Of a DNA stretch of 32,378 nucleotides, positions 1-7,096 are shown piece after piece (the first letter of the stretch is position 1; the number at the start of each line of letters is the position of its first letter). The translations under genes and the position numbers were made by a program. Below the pieces are notes generated by a model. It ran no database searches. It was not told the origin of the DNA and saw only the letters and a program-made list of their open reading frames with translations. This DNA is from Promethearchaeota archaeon. Lineage in GTDB: Archaea > Asgardarchaeota > Lokiarchaeia > Sigynarchaeales > SOKP01. The DNA is taken from positions 1-32,378 of the forward strand of contig JAUWBH010000052.1 in the NCBI GenBank assembly GCA_030605085.1, in the 5' to 3' direction.

Positions 1-287
1 ATGGTTGGAAAAACAACAACCTTACCTTACAAGAAAGAGCGTGGACTTGTTTAAATTGCGGGACTACGCACGATAGAGACGAAAATGCGTCTATTAATCT
101 GAAAAAGGAAGGCACGAGAATCTTACGAGAAGAGAAACGTATCACGATCATCCATGATGATACCCCTACCGTTGGAACGACGGGAAGTCACGCCTTTGGA
201 GAAGATGTAAGACCTAAAGAGATCCTTCGGAATCTCTTCGGGCAGTTTTCGAGGAAGAAGGAATCTCGCCCTTTTAAGGACGAGTAG
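1..287 (+). CDS. tnpB: TnpB (IS200/IS605 family) C-terminal end, cut by the window edge
   Basis: Reading in frame 3 gives an open stretch that ends at TAG 285-287. It contains the classic TnpB C-terminus: WTCLNCGTTHDRDENASINL, which is half of the CxxC zinc ribbon followed by the last RuvC-like Asp motif (HDRDxNAxxNL). It is therefore the 3' end of an RNA-guided transposon nuclease of the IS605 group. The residues after the motif run to RPFKDE before the stop, a normal-length variable tail. The 5' part lies outside the window, so whether the gene is intact cannot be judged. Base composition here is clearly richer in G and C than the rest of the window, as expected for an acquired element. Confidence 0.85.
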   Translation, partial: GWKNNNLTLQERAWTCLNCGTTHDRDENASINLKKEGTRILREEKRITIIHDDTPTVGTTGSHAFGEDVRPKEILRNLFGQFSRKKESRPFKDE

Positions 288-295
288 TTCAATAA
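160..295 (+). ncRNA. Candidate omega RNA at the tnpB 3' end
   Basis: TnpB nucleases use an omega (reRNA) guide transcribed from the 3' end of tnpB into the element's right end (family knowledge). Here that segment can fold. Bases 217-223 pair with 232-238 (AGAGAT arm), and C225-G230 closes a UUCG tetraloop. CCGT 169-172 pairs with ACGG 180-183. The element's right boundary and the guide start cannot be fixed from one copy. A TTCAAT at 288-293 just after the stop is a possible end. The coordinates are only an estimate. Confidence 0.35.
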
Positions 296-429
296 AACCA
301 TTCGTACTTGAAATTAGAATTACAACTCATTTAAAAAAGCAAGTTTAAATAGAAAAATTTAGATTGAATAAATAAGAAACATTAAAATTTTAATGATTTT
401 ACATAAGATTTTTTTTTGAGGTATTCGCC

Positions 430-1857
430 GTGTTGCGTCAAGTATATATTATTAAAGATGGTAATTTCTTGTACGAGAGAAATTATGGGAAAGTTATTTC
501 TAAAAAGGATTTTCAGATTTTTTTTAAAGCAATAAAAGAGAATGCTCTATTTCAGTTTAAAACTGGAGCATCTAATTATGTTTATATTAAATACAATATA
601 ACTTATATTTTTGAAAGAAAGTTTAATCTATTTTTTGTTTATTTTACCGATTTAACTGATGAATTTAAATACACTGAAATTGAATTAAAGAACTTAAGAA
701 AATCTTTTTTTAAATTATTTCCAGATTTATCCGTTAAACCCATAGATATTTCTAATTTAGAGGATTTAAATCCTGTTATGGATAAGATCCATAGAAATCT
801 AAGACCAAAAATATCATTAATCGGATTTTCAGGAGTTGGAAAAACAACTATTACAAAATTAATAAACGAGAAAGACATTCCGATGGAACATGTTCCAACT
901 ATTACTGGAGAAAGGGCAACGCTAAAAATAGATAATTTAGAATTTCATTTGTGGGATTTTGCCGGACAAGAACAGTTCAGTTATTTATGGCGAAACTTCA
1001 TTCAGGGATCAAATGTCGTTTTTTTAATAACAGATTCCACACAAGAGAATATAGAAAAAAGCAGGTTTTTCATCGAATTGATGAGACAGGAAGCACCAGA
1101 CGCTCATGGTGCAATCATTGCTAATAAACAAGATTTACCAGACGCTTTGCACCCCGAACAAATCGAAGATATTCTTGGTTTAAAGACATATGCTATGGTC
1201 GCAATAAATGTTAGAAATCAAATTAGAATGATTCAAATTATTGCCGATGTTCTTGAAATTAATACTGCAATGTCTCCTTTATTAAAGCCGTTATTTGAAA
1301 AGGATCTTTTATTGATGGACTCACAACGAGCATTTGAGAGAGGAGATTATGATAAAGCTTCAGATTATTTCAAACAAATTTCTGATATTTGCCTTGAATT
1401 AGGGGACGAAACGCTTGGAAGAGAATTTTCCGAAAAAGCTCAAAAATTAAAAGAAGCAGTACACCAAAGTATTTCCGAATGTACGGCTCTAGAAAGTGGA
1501 AATTCGGTCAGCGAAATGGAAACACCTATCACTAAAGTGGAAACACAGTCCGACGATCTGGAAAAGAAAGTTAGTGAAGTGGAAACTCCAGCCACTAAAA
1601 TAGAAATACCGGTCACTAAAATGGAAACGCAGTCTAAGGAATTGGAAAAGCTAATCATTGAAGTGGAAATTCCTGCCACTGAAGTAAAAACATCAGTCGT
1701 TAAAGTGGAAACGCAATCTAACGAATTGGAACAACTACTCATGGAGGTGGAAATGAAGTCTAACGAACTGGATAAATTAATCAGTGAATTGGAAGCTCCT
1801 ACTACTAAAGTGGAAACGAAAAAATTAGTCAGTGAATCGGAAAAGCTGAAAGAATAA
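430..1857 (+). CDS. Longin-like/small GTPase (Arf/Rab-like) fusion with TPR-like hairpin and heptad-repeat tail
   Basis: Start is GTG 430 with GAGGT just upstream (419-423 region). Residues 1-120 look like a longin-type (SNARE-like) alpha-beta domain. Residues ~128-290 are a Ras-superfamily G domain: P-loop GFSGVGKTT (132-140), switch I PTITGE, G3 WDFAGQEQF (from 175), G4 NKQD (232-235). The NKQDLPDA G4 is Arf-like while WDxAGQE is Rab/Ras-like, a mix typical of Asgard GTPases. Residues ~296-345 form a TPR-like helix pair (RGDYDKASDYFKQISDI). From residue 363 to the end, every residue falls in an unbroken heptad register (16 heptads), so a long coiled coil is likely. No membrane segment or lipidation Cys is seen. 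The likely role is a membrane-trafficking or scaffold switch; this is inferred. Confidence 0.85.
   Translation: MLRQVYIIKDGNFLYERNYGKVISKKDFQIFFKAIKENALFQFKTGASNYVYIKYNITYIFERKFNLFFVYFTDLTDEFKYTEIELKNLRKSFFKLFPDLSVKPIDISNLEDLNPVMDKIHRNLRPKISLIGFSGVGKTTITKLINEKDIPMEHVPTITGERATLKIDNLEFHLWDFAGQEQFSYLWRNFIQGSNVVFLITDSTQENIEKSRFFIELMRQEAPDAHGAIIANKQDLPDALHPEQIEDILGLKTYAMVAINVRNQIRMIQIIADVLEINTAMSPLLKPLFEKDLLLMDSQRAFERGDYDKASDYFKQISDICLELGDETLGREFSEKAQKLKEAVHQSISECTALESGNSVSEMETPITKVETQSDDLEKKVSEVETPATKIEIPVTKMETQSKELEKLIIEVEIPATEVKTSVVKVETQSNELEQLLMEVEMKSNELDKLISELEAPTTKVETKKLVSESEKLKE
1516..1854 (+). repeat. Tandem 21-bp (7-residue) repeat array coding the GTPase coiled-coil tail
   Basis: From METPITK onward the protein breaks into sixteen consecutive heptads, each led by M, V, L, I or (the last) S. 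Examples are VETQSDD, LEKKVSE, VETPATK, IEIPVTK, METQSKE, LEKLIIE, VEIPATE, VETQSNE, LEQLLME. A higher-order unit of 28 residues (four heptads: VETQS-x-x / LEK.. / VExPAT. / ..) is visible about three times. The DNA copies are similar but not identical, so expansion was followed by divergence. Confidence 0.8.
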
Positions 1858-1920
1858 GTGAATTATGATAAAGCAACAGAATATTTTAAACATATTTCTG
1901 AAATTTGACTTAAGTTTAGA
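1858..1920 (+). pseudogene. TPR-like remnant in frame directly behind the GTPase stop
   Basis: The codons immediately after the TAA at 1855-1857 stay in the same frame. They read NYDKATEYFKHISEI and then TGA, closely matching GDYDKASDYFKQISDI inside the upstream GTPase (bases ~1342-1392). This is either the residue of a longer ancestral protein with a second TPR-like hairpin or a fragment left by internal duplication. It is not expected to be translated unless the stop is read through. Confidence 0.6.
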
Positions 1921-1943
1921 TTTTAAACAATATTTACAGATTT

Positions 1944-2579
1944 ATGAGAAATTTTAATATTAAAACAATAATTTTTGACTTAGGCGGAGTCTATTTTAGT
2001 TCTGGAACGACTTTAGCTATAAAAAGAATCGTAGATTACTACAATATAAGGGATAAAAAAGTAGTAAAGGATATTTTTGGCAATAAACCTGAAAGCGAAG
2101 GACATTTGCTAAGATTAGGTTTAATCACTATGAAAGAATTTGAACGAAGTATTGTTTCAAAATTACAATTACAAGAAAAAGATAGAGATAATATTAGATA
2201 TATATGGTTTAACTCGTATATTCCAAACTATCGGATGAAAGAGGTTGTAAAACAATTAAGAAATATGGATTATAAATTAGTAATTTTTAGTGGTAATGTA
2301 AGAGAAAGAATTGAATTTTTAGATAGTAGATATAATTTCTTGAGATATTTCGACGATTCATTATTTTCTTACGATTGTCAAAAAAATAAACAAAACATTG
2401 CATTTTATCGTGAATTATTAAATTATATTGATTGTAATTCTAACGAGTCAATATTAATTGATGATCAGACAAAAAATACGAAAATGGCAGAATCTTTGGG
2501 ATTTAATGTAATAAATTATTGTTATACTGATCAATTAATAGAAGAATTAAAGAAGTATAATATAGAATTAGTTCTTTAA
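1944..2579 (+). CDS. HAD-superfamily hydrolase (YihX-like subfamily IA)
   Basis: A 211-residue protein with the four HAD motifs. Motif I is IIFDLGGV with nucleophile Asp12. Motif II is LVIFSGN with Ser116. A Lys (CQKNKQN) provides motif III. Motif IV is the acidic pair in SILIDDQTKN near residue 172. The middle region 20-90 is a helical cap of the subfamily IA type. The second Asp of motif I is replaced by Gly (DLGG), as in YihX-type sugar-phosphatases, which carry DLGN. The likely activity is a small-molecule phosphatase; the substrate cannot be told. It follows the GTPase on the same strand by 86 bases and may share its transcript. Confidence 0.75.
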   Translation: MRNFNIKTIIFDLGGVYFSSGTTLAIKRIVDYYNIRDKKVVKDIFGNKPESEGHLLRLGLITMKEFERSIVSKLQLQEKDRDNIRYIWFNSYIPNYRMKEVVKQLRNMDYKLVIFSGNVRERIEFLDSRYNFLRYFDDSLFSYDCQKNKQNIAFYRELLNYIDCNSNESILIDDQTKNTKMAESLGFNVINYCYTDQLIEELKKYNIELVL

Positions 2580-2675
2580 AATTATTATTAAATAGAATCC
2601 CTAAGTTTTACATTTGATATTATATTTTTAAATTTATGCCAGAATATAATATTAAAACTTAAGAGGTATGAAAAA

Positions 2676-2951
2676 ATGGGTGGAATTAAGGACTTAAAAG
2701 AGGTATTTTCTGAGATGAATAAAAGACTTTCGGAGTTAACAAAAGAATTGGAGGATACTAAAAAAACTATCCGGGAATCGTTAAAATTAACATCCGATAC
2801 AATTAAGGAGATGACAGAGAGTTTTTCGAAAGCCTTAAAGGATGCTTTAGAAAAAATGTCGGATATGAAAATTCAAATGAATGTGAAAGACTCGATCCTT
2901 AAAAGTCTTGGAATAGATGGATTTTTTCCGGATTTTCTAAAAAAAAAGTAA
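2676..2951 (+). CDS. Small coiled-coil protein of unknown function
   Basis: A 91-residue charged helical protein. Residues 5-75 show heptad spacing (LKEVFSEMNKRLSELTKELE and on), predicting a coiled coil. A short hydrophobic C-terminus, SLGIDGFFPDFLKKK, follows and resembles an amphipathic anchor. There is no signal peptide and no Cys. GAGGT (2662-2666) lies eight bases before the ATG, supporting this start. A short overlapping frame starting at ATG 2667 is probably not used. It resembles helper proteins found beside archaeal GTPases only in general character, and I do not recognise a family. Confidence 0.65.
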   Translation: MGGIKDLKEVFSEMNKRLSELTKELEDTKKTIRESLKLTSDTIKEMTESFSKALKDALEKMSDMKIQMNVKDSILKSLGIDGFFPDFLKKK

Positions 2952-2973
2952 GTTTTTCGTGTATATACCATAC

Positions 2974-2980
2974 TTTTTTT
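2974..2980 (+). terminator. Poly-T terminator candidate after the small coiled-coil gene
   Basis: A run of seven T lies 23 bases after the stop codon at 2951, following a TTTTT run at 2953-2957. Archaeal RNA polymerase commonly stops at such T-tracts without a hairpin. Confidence 0.35.
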
Positions 2981-3067
2981 AACAACTAAATAATTTAAAA
3001 AATGAATTATTTATAATCATCAACTTAAATTAATGATTAATTTAGCTAATTAAACGATGTAAGTAAA

Positions 3068-3300
3068 ATGAAAGCAAACAACATAATAATTGTACCTGAA
3101 TTAATTAAAACACTTTCGTATATTGGGGGTCATGCTAAAGTCTTTTATTTAACAGAAAAAGGTTATGAAGTAATTGCTAGACTTTTTTTATTCTAATTAC
3201 GGTGATTTTGCATCGAGAATGTCTCATGCTGGTCCTAATCTAAAAACTCCTGGAGCTCAATGTCTCGGGATGCATGTATTTGAATTAGAATTTTTATCTA
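3068..3300 (+). pseudogene. Frameshifted small ORF, family not recognised
   Basis: ATG 3068 opens a frame (MKANNIIIVPELIKTLSYIG, then HAKVFYLTEKGYEVIARLF) that stops at a T7 run (3183-3189). Removing one T joins it smoothly to the next frame, YSNYGDFASRMSHAGPNL, then KTPGAQCLGMHVFELEF. Both halves have protein-like composition, so one gene with a +1 indel is more likely than two genes. The joined product would be about 75-80 residues before running into the 3' end of the convergent argF. It could be a genuine pseudogene or a homopolymer error. No function is proposed. Confidence 0.45.
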
Positions 3301-3307
3301 TTTATTT

Positions 3308-4216
3308 TTATTTTTTTAACAATTTAAGCATCAGCGCCTTTTGTAAGTGGATTCTATTTTCTGCTTGGTGAAACACAATCGAATTCTCTGAGTCCAATAT
3401 TTCATTTATTATTTCAATTCCTCTATGTGCAGGTAAACAATGCATAATTAATGGGCTTTTTTTAGCGTAGTTTAGTAATTCACTATTTACTTGGAATTTA
3501 GGTAAAAAAATTTTTAATCGCTTCTCAGTCTCTTCTTCTTGCCCCATAGATACGAAAGTGTCAGTATATACAACGTCAGCTTCCTTTATAGCCTCTTTTG
3601 GGTTTGTATAAATTTTGAAAAATTGAGATTTTTTTTCTTTTTCAACCCAATCTATTATATCTTGATGAGGTCTATATCTTTCTGGAGTTGCGACTAAAAT
3701 AGGAATATTTAACTTTACACATCCAATAACTAAAGAATTGCACACATTATTACCATCTCCCACCCACGATACTTCAATATTCTCAAAACTTCCAAATCTC
3801 TCTCTTATCGTCATTAAATCTGATAAAATTTGGCATGGATGATACATATCAGACAAGCCATTTATAATTGGAACGTTTGAAGCACTTCTCATAATTTCAA
3901 GATCTTTATGATCGTTGACTCTCGCCATTATTAGATCGACATATAAACTAATACATTTTATTTCGTCCGTTAAAGCTCCAAGATGTAAATTAGTTGTTCT
4001 CCAATCTATGTAAATAGCGTTTCCCCCCAATTGATACATCCCATTTTCAAAGGATAGCCTTGTTCGGGTAGATGTTTTTTGAAATAGTAAAGCGATACAC
4101 TTTCCATTTAGTTTTGAACTATATTTATTTGGATTCTTTTTTACATCGTCAGCTAAGTCTAAAAGAGAAATTACCTCTTTATTGGTTAAATCCTTGATTG
4201 ATAACAGATCGTTCAT
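3308..4216 (-). CDS. argF: Ornithine carbamoyltransferase
   Basis: A 302-residue full-length OTCase that makes citrulline from carbamoyl phosphate and ornithine in the cytoplasm (arginine synthesis or catabolism). Visible signatures are the carbamoyl-phosphate loop KTSTRTRLSF, the YHPCQILSDL motif, the ornithine-binding DTFVSMGQEEE loop and HCLPAHRG. The SMG loop and HCLP separate it from aspartate carbamoyltransferase. It starts at ATG 4216, 21 bases after a small membrane-protein gene on the same strand, so the two probably form one transcript. No other arg gene is present, so anabolic and catabolic roles cannot be separated. Confidence 0.95.
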   Translation of the reverse strand: MNDLLSIKDLTNKEVISLLDLADDVKKNPNKYSSKLNGKCIALLFQKTSTRTRLSFENGMYQLGGNAIYIDWRTTNLHLGALTDEIKCISLYVDLIMARVNDHKDLEIMRSASNVPIINGLSDMYHPCQILSDLMTIRERFGSFENIEVSWVGDGNNVCNSLVIGCVKLNIPILVATPERYRPHQDIIDWVEKEKKSQFFKIYTNPKEAIKEADVVYTDTFVSMGQEEETEKRLKIFLPKFQVNSELLNYAKKSPLIMHCLPAHRGIEIINEILDSENSIVFHQAENRIHLQKALMLKLLKK

Positions 4217-4237
4217 AATCGTAGCGAACCTTTTATT

Positions 4238-4435
4238 TTATTCCATTTCTGCCCTTTTTTGCCAAGTTTTAATTACGATAAGCATTACTATAAGTGAAAT
4301 GATATAAACGATTAAGAATAATGTCCATAAAATTACCTCGTCAGAATTGTTTTCTAAATAAGCCCTAATTATCCTATAAACGAAATATATAGTTAAAAGC
4401 CATAGTAATTTCAATCGATATTGTAATTTATTCAT
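4238..4435 (-). CDS. Small membrane protein with two transmembrane segments
   Basis: Starting at ATG 4435 (MNKLQYRLKLLW) gives a 65-residue protein with two hydrophobic segments: about residues 9-25 and residues 33-55, the latter rich in I, L and V. A charged tail, KTWQKRAEME, follows. The longer open frame upstream of this Met would overlap the divergent zinc-protein gene at 4513 and is AT-rich low-complexity sequence, so the shorter start is chosen. It sits directly upstream of argF. A link to ornithine, citrulline or arginine transport is conceivable but unproven. Confidence 0.5.
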   Translation of the reverse strand: MNKLQYRLKLLWLLTIYFVYRIIRAYLENNSDEVILWTLFLIVYIISLIVMLIVIKTWQKRAEME

Positions 4436-4512
4436 TTTCAGATTCTTATGAAAATTTTTAATATTATAATATTTAATATTGTAATTATATAAGAAGATTA
4501 TAAAATAAATAA
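4436..4512. promoter_or_regulatory. Divergent promoter region
   Basis: A 77-base, almost pure A+T spacer lies between two genes transcribed away from each other. It holds TATA-like stretches and a perfect 14-bp palindrome AATATTATAATATT at 4460-4473. At this A+T content the palindrome may be chance. Confidence 0.4.
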
Positions 4513-4737
4513 ATGAACAAGATGTCAGAAGAAGAAAAAAAACCTCCAAGGTGTTTTTTGTGTTCAAAAAATTATGCTGATTCCTTAGATGAACTACACT
4601 ATTGTATATGCGATATTGCAATCTGTCATGAATGCATAAATTCAGTTAAAAAGAATGATAAAATATGGATATGTCCAAAATGTAAAGCAGAAAACAACAT
4701 TCAAGAAAGCAGATTATTTCGAGAGAAAAATATCTAA
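4513..4737 (+). CDS. Small RING/treble-clef-like zinc protein
   Basis: A 74-residue protein with ordered zinc ligands: CFLC, then a CIC-x4-CHEC cluster, then CPKC. The Cys/His spacing resembles a compact RING or PHD-like cross-brace with up to two Zn sites. The N-terminus MNKMSEEEKKPP is acidic/basic and flexible; ATG 4522 is an alternative start. Asgard archaea are known to carry RING-like proteins in ubiquitin systems, but no E1, E2 or ubiquitin gene lies nearby. An E3 role would be speculation, and a nucleic-acid-binding zinc ribbon is equally possible. Confidence 0.65.
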   Translation: MNKMSEEEKKPPRCFLCSKNYADSLDELHYCICDIAICHECINSVKKNDKIWICPKCKAENNIQESRLFREKNI

Positions 4738-4746
4738 TTTTACTTT

Positions 4747-5013
4747 TTAAATGTTCATATTACCTGTATAACCCTTTTCGTTTGTTAAAAGGTAATTAAG
4801 CGATTCGTCGGCGCTTTTATCGTAAAGATTTGCTAAAGTCTCCTTGTCTTTATAACAAATAGTTACATTTGGATCGTCAATTTTTCCCTCACCAACAGTC
4901 ATTTTCCAGTCTTCAAATATCAAATAAATATTAACTTCGTCATCACGAGTATTGAATTGATATTTAGCGTTGAAAACGAATCCAGTCTTCTCGTTATTTA
5001 TTTCCTTACGCAT
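4747..5013 (-). CDS. SCP2-like (sterol-carrier-type) lipid-binding protein, probably frameshifted at its N-terminus
   Basis: The 88 residues from ATG 5013 match the core of SCP2-fold proteins: a beta sheet (FNAKYQFNTRDDEVNIYLIF), DWKMTVGEG, then NVTICYKDKETLANLYDKSA and a C-terminal helix/strand. Such proteins bind lipids or CoA esters. The domain lacks its first helix in this frame. That helix seems to lie upstream in another frame, open from 5129 down: DEKIENFKESLNLLAMYLIR. The switch falls at an A-run near 5014-5020. It is convergent with the zinc-protein gene, with only 9 bases between the stops. Confidence 0.55.
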   Translation of the reverse strand: MRKEINNEKTGFVFNAKYQFNTRDDEVNIYLIFEDWKMTVGEGKIDDPNVTICYKDKETLANLYDKSADESLNYLLTNEKGYTGNMNI

Positions 5014-5476
5014 TTTTCTTTGCGTATCAAATACATCGCAAGTAAGTTTAACGACTCTTTAAAGTTTTCAATCTTTTCATCGATTTCTAATTCTTTTATT
5101 TTAATTATAACACCATAAAATTCTATACCTTAAAGAATTTGTATTTAATATAGCTCATTTATTTTCTTAAATATTTATTATTTATTTTTAATCTTAATAA
5201 TTAGTTCAATATTTTGTTCATGTAGCAAATTTTATTTGGAACCTATGATGAAAATCTGAGAAATGATTAAATTAAAATGAAATAATCAGAGGAAGACTGA
5301 GGTTCTAATCCAAATTCTAAAGATCGAATTCAAAGAACAATTTTATTTTAAAAAAAATTAAAAAAAAACCTAGTTTTTAGGTCGCAAAATCTTAAAATTG
5401 TCGTTAGTAAAAAGTTAAAAGCATTCGAATAATTTTTATTATTTAAATTTATTAATAGAAAAAAAGGGACCTCATA
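5014..5476. other. Gene-poor AT-rich stretch with one structured segment
   Basis: The first ~115 bases hold the displaced N-terminal frame of the SCP2-like gene (minus strand). The rest is A+T-rich apart from the structured element at 5236-5308. No other credible ORF was seen. Confidence 0.5.
5236..5308 (+). ncRNA. Candidate C/D-box-like small RNA
   Basis: A terminal stem (TTGGAACC 5236-5243 with GGTTCTAA 5301-5308, eight pairs including one G-U) brackets a perfect box C, ATGATGA (5245-5251), and a perfect box D, CTGA (5297-5300). This is the arrangement of a k-turn C/D sRNA. An internal CTGA (5256-5259) followed three bases later by ATGATTA (5263-5269) has D'/C' spacing. However, box C and this D' are only four bases apart, too short for a guide, and TCTGA 5255-5259 could instead pair with TCAGA 5286-5290. 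If real, the guide would sit just before box D (5285-5296). Confidence 0.4.
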
Positions 5477-5962
5477 TTGGCAGTAATATCAAAAGTTTTA
5501 GAAATAAAAAACTGTAAAAAGGAAATTTTTTTAGAGGCAATTTACAAACCGAAGCTCTGGGAAGAATTAAGCCCCGTCAACGAGATAGAAGCAGAATTTA
5601 TCGCTCCAAATGTGTTGCATACAAATATAGTTGATTATATAAAAGTTGTAAATATCCCTATAGAGATGGAAGGAGAATTAGTGCTGGTCGATAAAGGGGA
5701 AGAGGAAGGAAGAGGTAGGTTAATTGAATTCAATGTTCGAAATAATAAGGATATAAAAGAGTTAGACGGAAATATAAGAGTTAAAGCACTATCTCCAAAC
5801 GAATCTAAAATAGGCGTTTTTATTCACAATTTTGAGTTAAGCAGCAATTTTCTTAATTTGTTTGGAAGTGCCACAGAACTTATATTAAGAACAAAAATAA
5901 CCGCTCTATTGAGAAATTTGGAAAAATACTGTAAATCTCGAGATTTAAAAGATTTTTTATAG
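5477..5962 (+). CDS. START/SRPBCC-like (CoxG-type) ligand-binding protein
   Basis: A 161-residue protein starting at TTG 5477 after GGGACC. The order of elements fits the helix-grip fold: an N-terminal strand (VISKVLEIKNC), a short helix with KPKLWEELSPVNEIEAEF, a run of antiparallel strands (VVNIPIEMEGELVLVDKG, LIEFNVRNNKDIKELDGNIR) and a long C-terminal helix (LILRTKITALLRNLEKYCKS). The PKLWEELSPV segment matches the usual SRPBCC opening. These folds bind lipids or other hydrophobic ligands. The gene stands alone with long spacers on both sides. Confidence 0.55.
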   Translation: MAVISKVLEIKNCKKEIFLEAIYKPKLWEELSPVNEIEAEFIAPNVLHTNIVDYIKVVNIPIEMEGELVLVDKGEEEGRGRLIEFNVRNNKDIKELDGNIRVKALSPNESKIGVFIHNFELSSNFLNLFGSATELILRTKITALLRNLEKYCKSRDLKDFL

Positions 5963-6228
5963 ATTAAATTTGATCTTTCAATCTACAATTTTTTAATTGA
6001 AGAATATTTTCTTGTTAGTTAAAAAGAAAAATTTATGTATGTGATCTTTTCTTATATTATCAAGAAATAAAAGAAAAAAAAAGAGATAATTACCAAATAA
6101 GATATTATTTTAATTTAAACCGAATATATAAATTTCCTTATTGAATAATCTAATCTTAGATTGTAAAATTTGCAAAAAGGTGTTTTGGGATTAATATATG
6201 GATTCTTGACGCAGAATCAGGAGTGACA

Positions 6229-7038
6229 ATGCTCTACAAACCATACATGGATTTATCTATAAATGAAGATCTTGTCTCAGGCTTACTTACTGCTTTAAAT
6301 CAATTTACTATTATGGAATTTAAAGAACAGGGAATAGAATCAATTGATATGGGAGGTTTAAGATGGGTTTATGTACTAGATAAAGAAAAAAACTTATTAT
6401 TTATAGCCGCAGCAAATAAAGACGATAAAGCAGTAATGCTAAGGGCCAGATTGAATGTCATAAGACAATCGTTTATTAAAGAATATATAGATGACAACAA
6501 TGAATGGAGGGAAAATTGGAACGGAAACATCGAAATGTTTATCCCCTTTAAAGATGTATTAGACGAATACTATTCAAATTGGCTCGCAGCGGAGCATATA
6601 ACGACGATGGCGGAATTTTTTGATATTTTAGGAGTATTCCAGCAGCTATTTTTTGATATTTTAGCAGTAGTTCATAATCATGTTCAAGAAGAGCCAAAAG
6701 AGAGAATATATTTAAAAATCGAAAAAATGTTCGAAAATTATATAAATGACGAGTACGTAAAAAAGAATCCTGAATTGAACAAAATTACATTTTCGAGAGA
6801 GGCTGGAATCAATATTATTACAATCAATCCGAACAATTGTAATTATATAGTTGTAGAAACACAATTAATAAATTTAATCAAAAGCGTTATGGAAATAATT
6901 AAAAGTGAAATTACCCACCTTAAAACTCTAGAATTTTTCGCTAAAGAGAAATTTTTCGATTATATTTTAAACAACATCAATCTTTTGAATCAATTGCACT
7001 TAGACAAATTTTTATTGCAGCTTTTTTTAACAGAATAA
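6229..7038 (+). CDS. Longin-like (SNARE-like) domain protein, Asgard type
   Basis: AGGAGTG at 6219-6225 is an unusually good ribosome binding site. It overlaps a possible GTG at 6223 and sits five bases before ATG 6229, so 6229 (269 residues) is preferred. Residues 1-95 follow the pattern of profilin/longin-like sensor domains: LSGLLTALNQFTIMEF-like helix, a strand with MGGLRWVYVLDKEKNLLFIA, then RARLNVIRQSFIKEY. The C-terminal half is mostly helical (IITINPNNCNYIVVE, LNNINLLNQLHLDK) and has no recognised motif. Related domains accompany small GTPases in archaea; here the closest GTPase gene is 4 kb away. Confidence 0.5.
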   Translation: MLYKPYMDLSINEDLVSGLLTALNQFTIMEFKEQGIESIDMGGLRWVYVLDKEKNLLFIAAANKDDKAVMLRARLNVIRQSFIKEYIDDNNEWRENWNGNIEMFIPFKDVLDEYYSNWLAAEHITTMAEFFDILGVFQQLFFDILAVVHNHVQEEPKERIYLKIEKMFENYINDEYVKKNPELNKITFSREAGINIITINPNNCNYIVVETQLINLIKSVMEIIKSEITHLKTLEFFAKEKFFDYILNNINLLNQLHLDKFLLQLFLTE

Positions 7039-7096
7039 CTTTTAGTAAAAGAACTTGTTCTTTTTATAGATTTTGTATCATTTTAAATATTTTAAA

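Noticed and set aside
639..878. 79-codon minus-strand ORF inside the GTPase gene
   Set aside because: Shadow of the G-domain coding strand; no independent support.
1440..1742. 100-codon minus-strand ORF opposite the heptad array
   Set aside because: Antisense image of the tandem repeats (Ser/Thr/Val-rich), created by repeat composition.
5236..5315. tRNA suggested by GGTTCTAATCC
   Set aside because: The T-arm stem does not form, the loop lacks the purine of TTCRANY, and there is no acceptor or anticodon arm.
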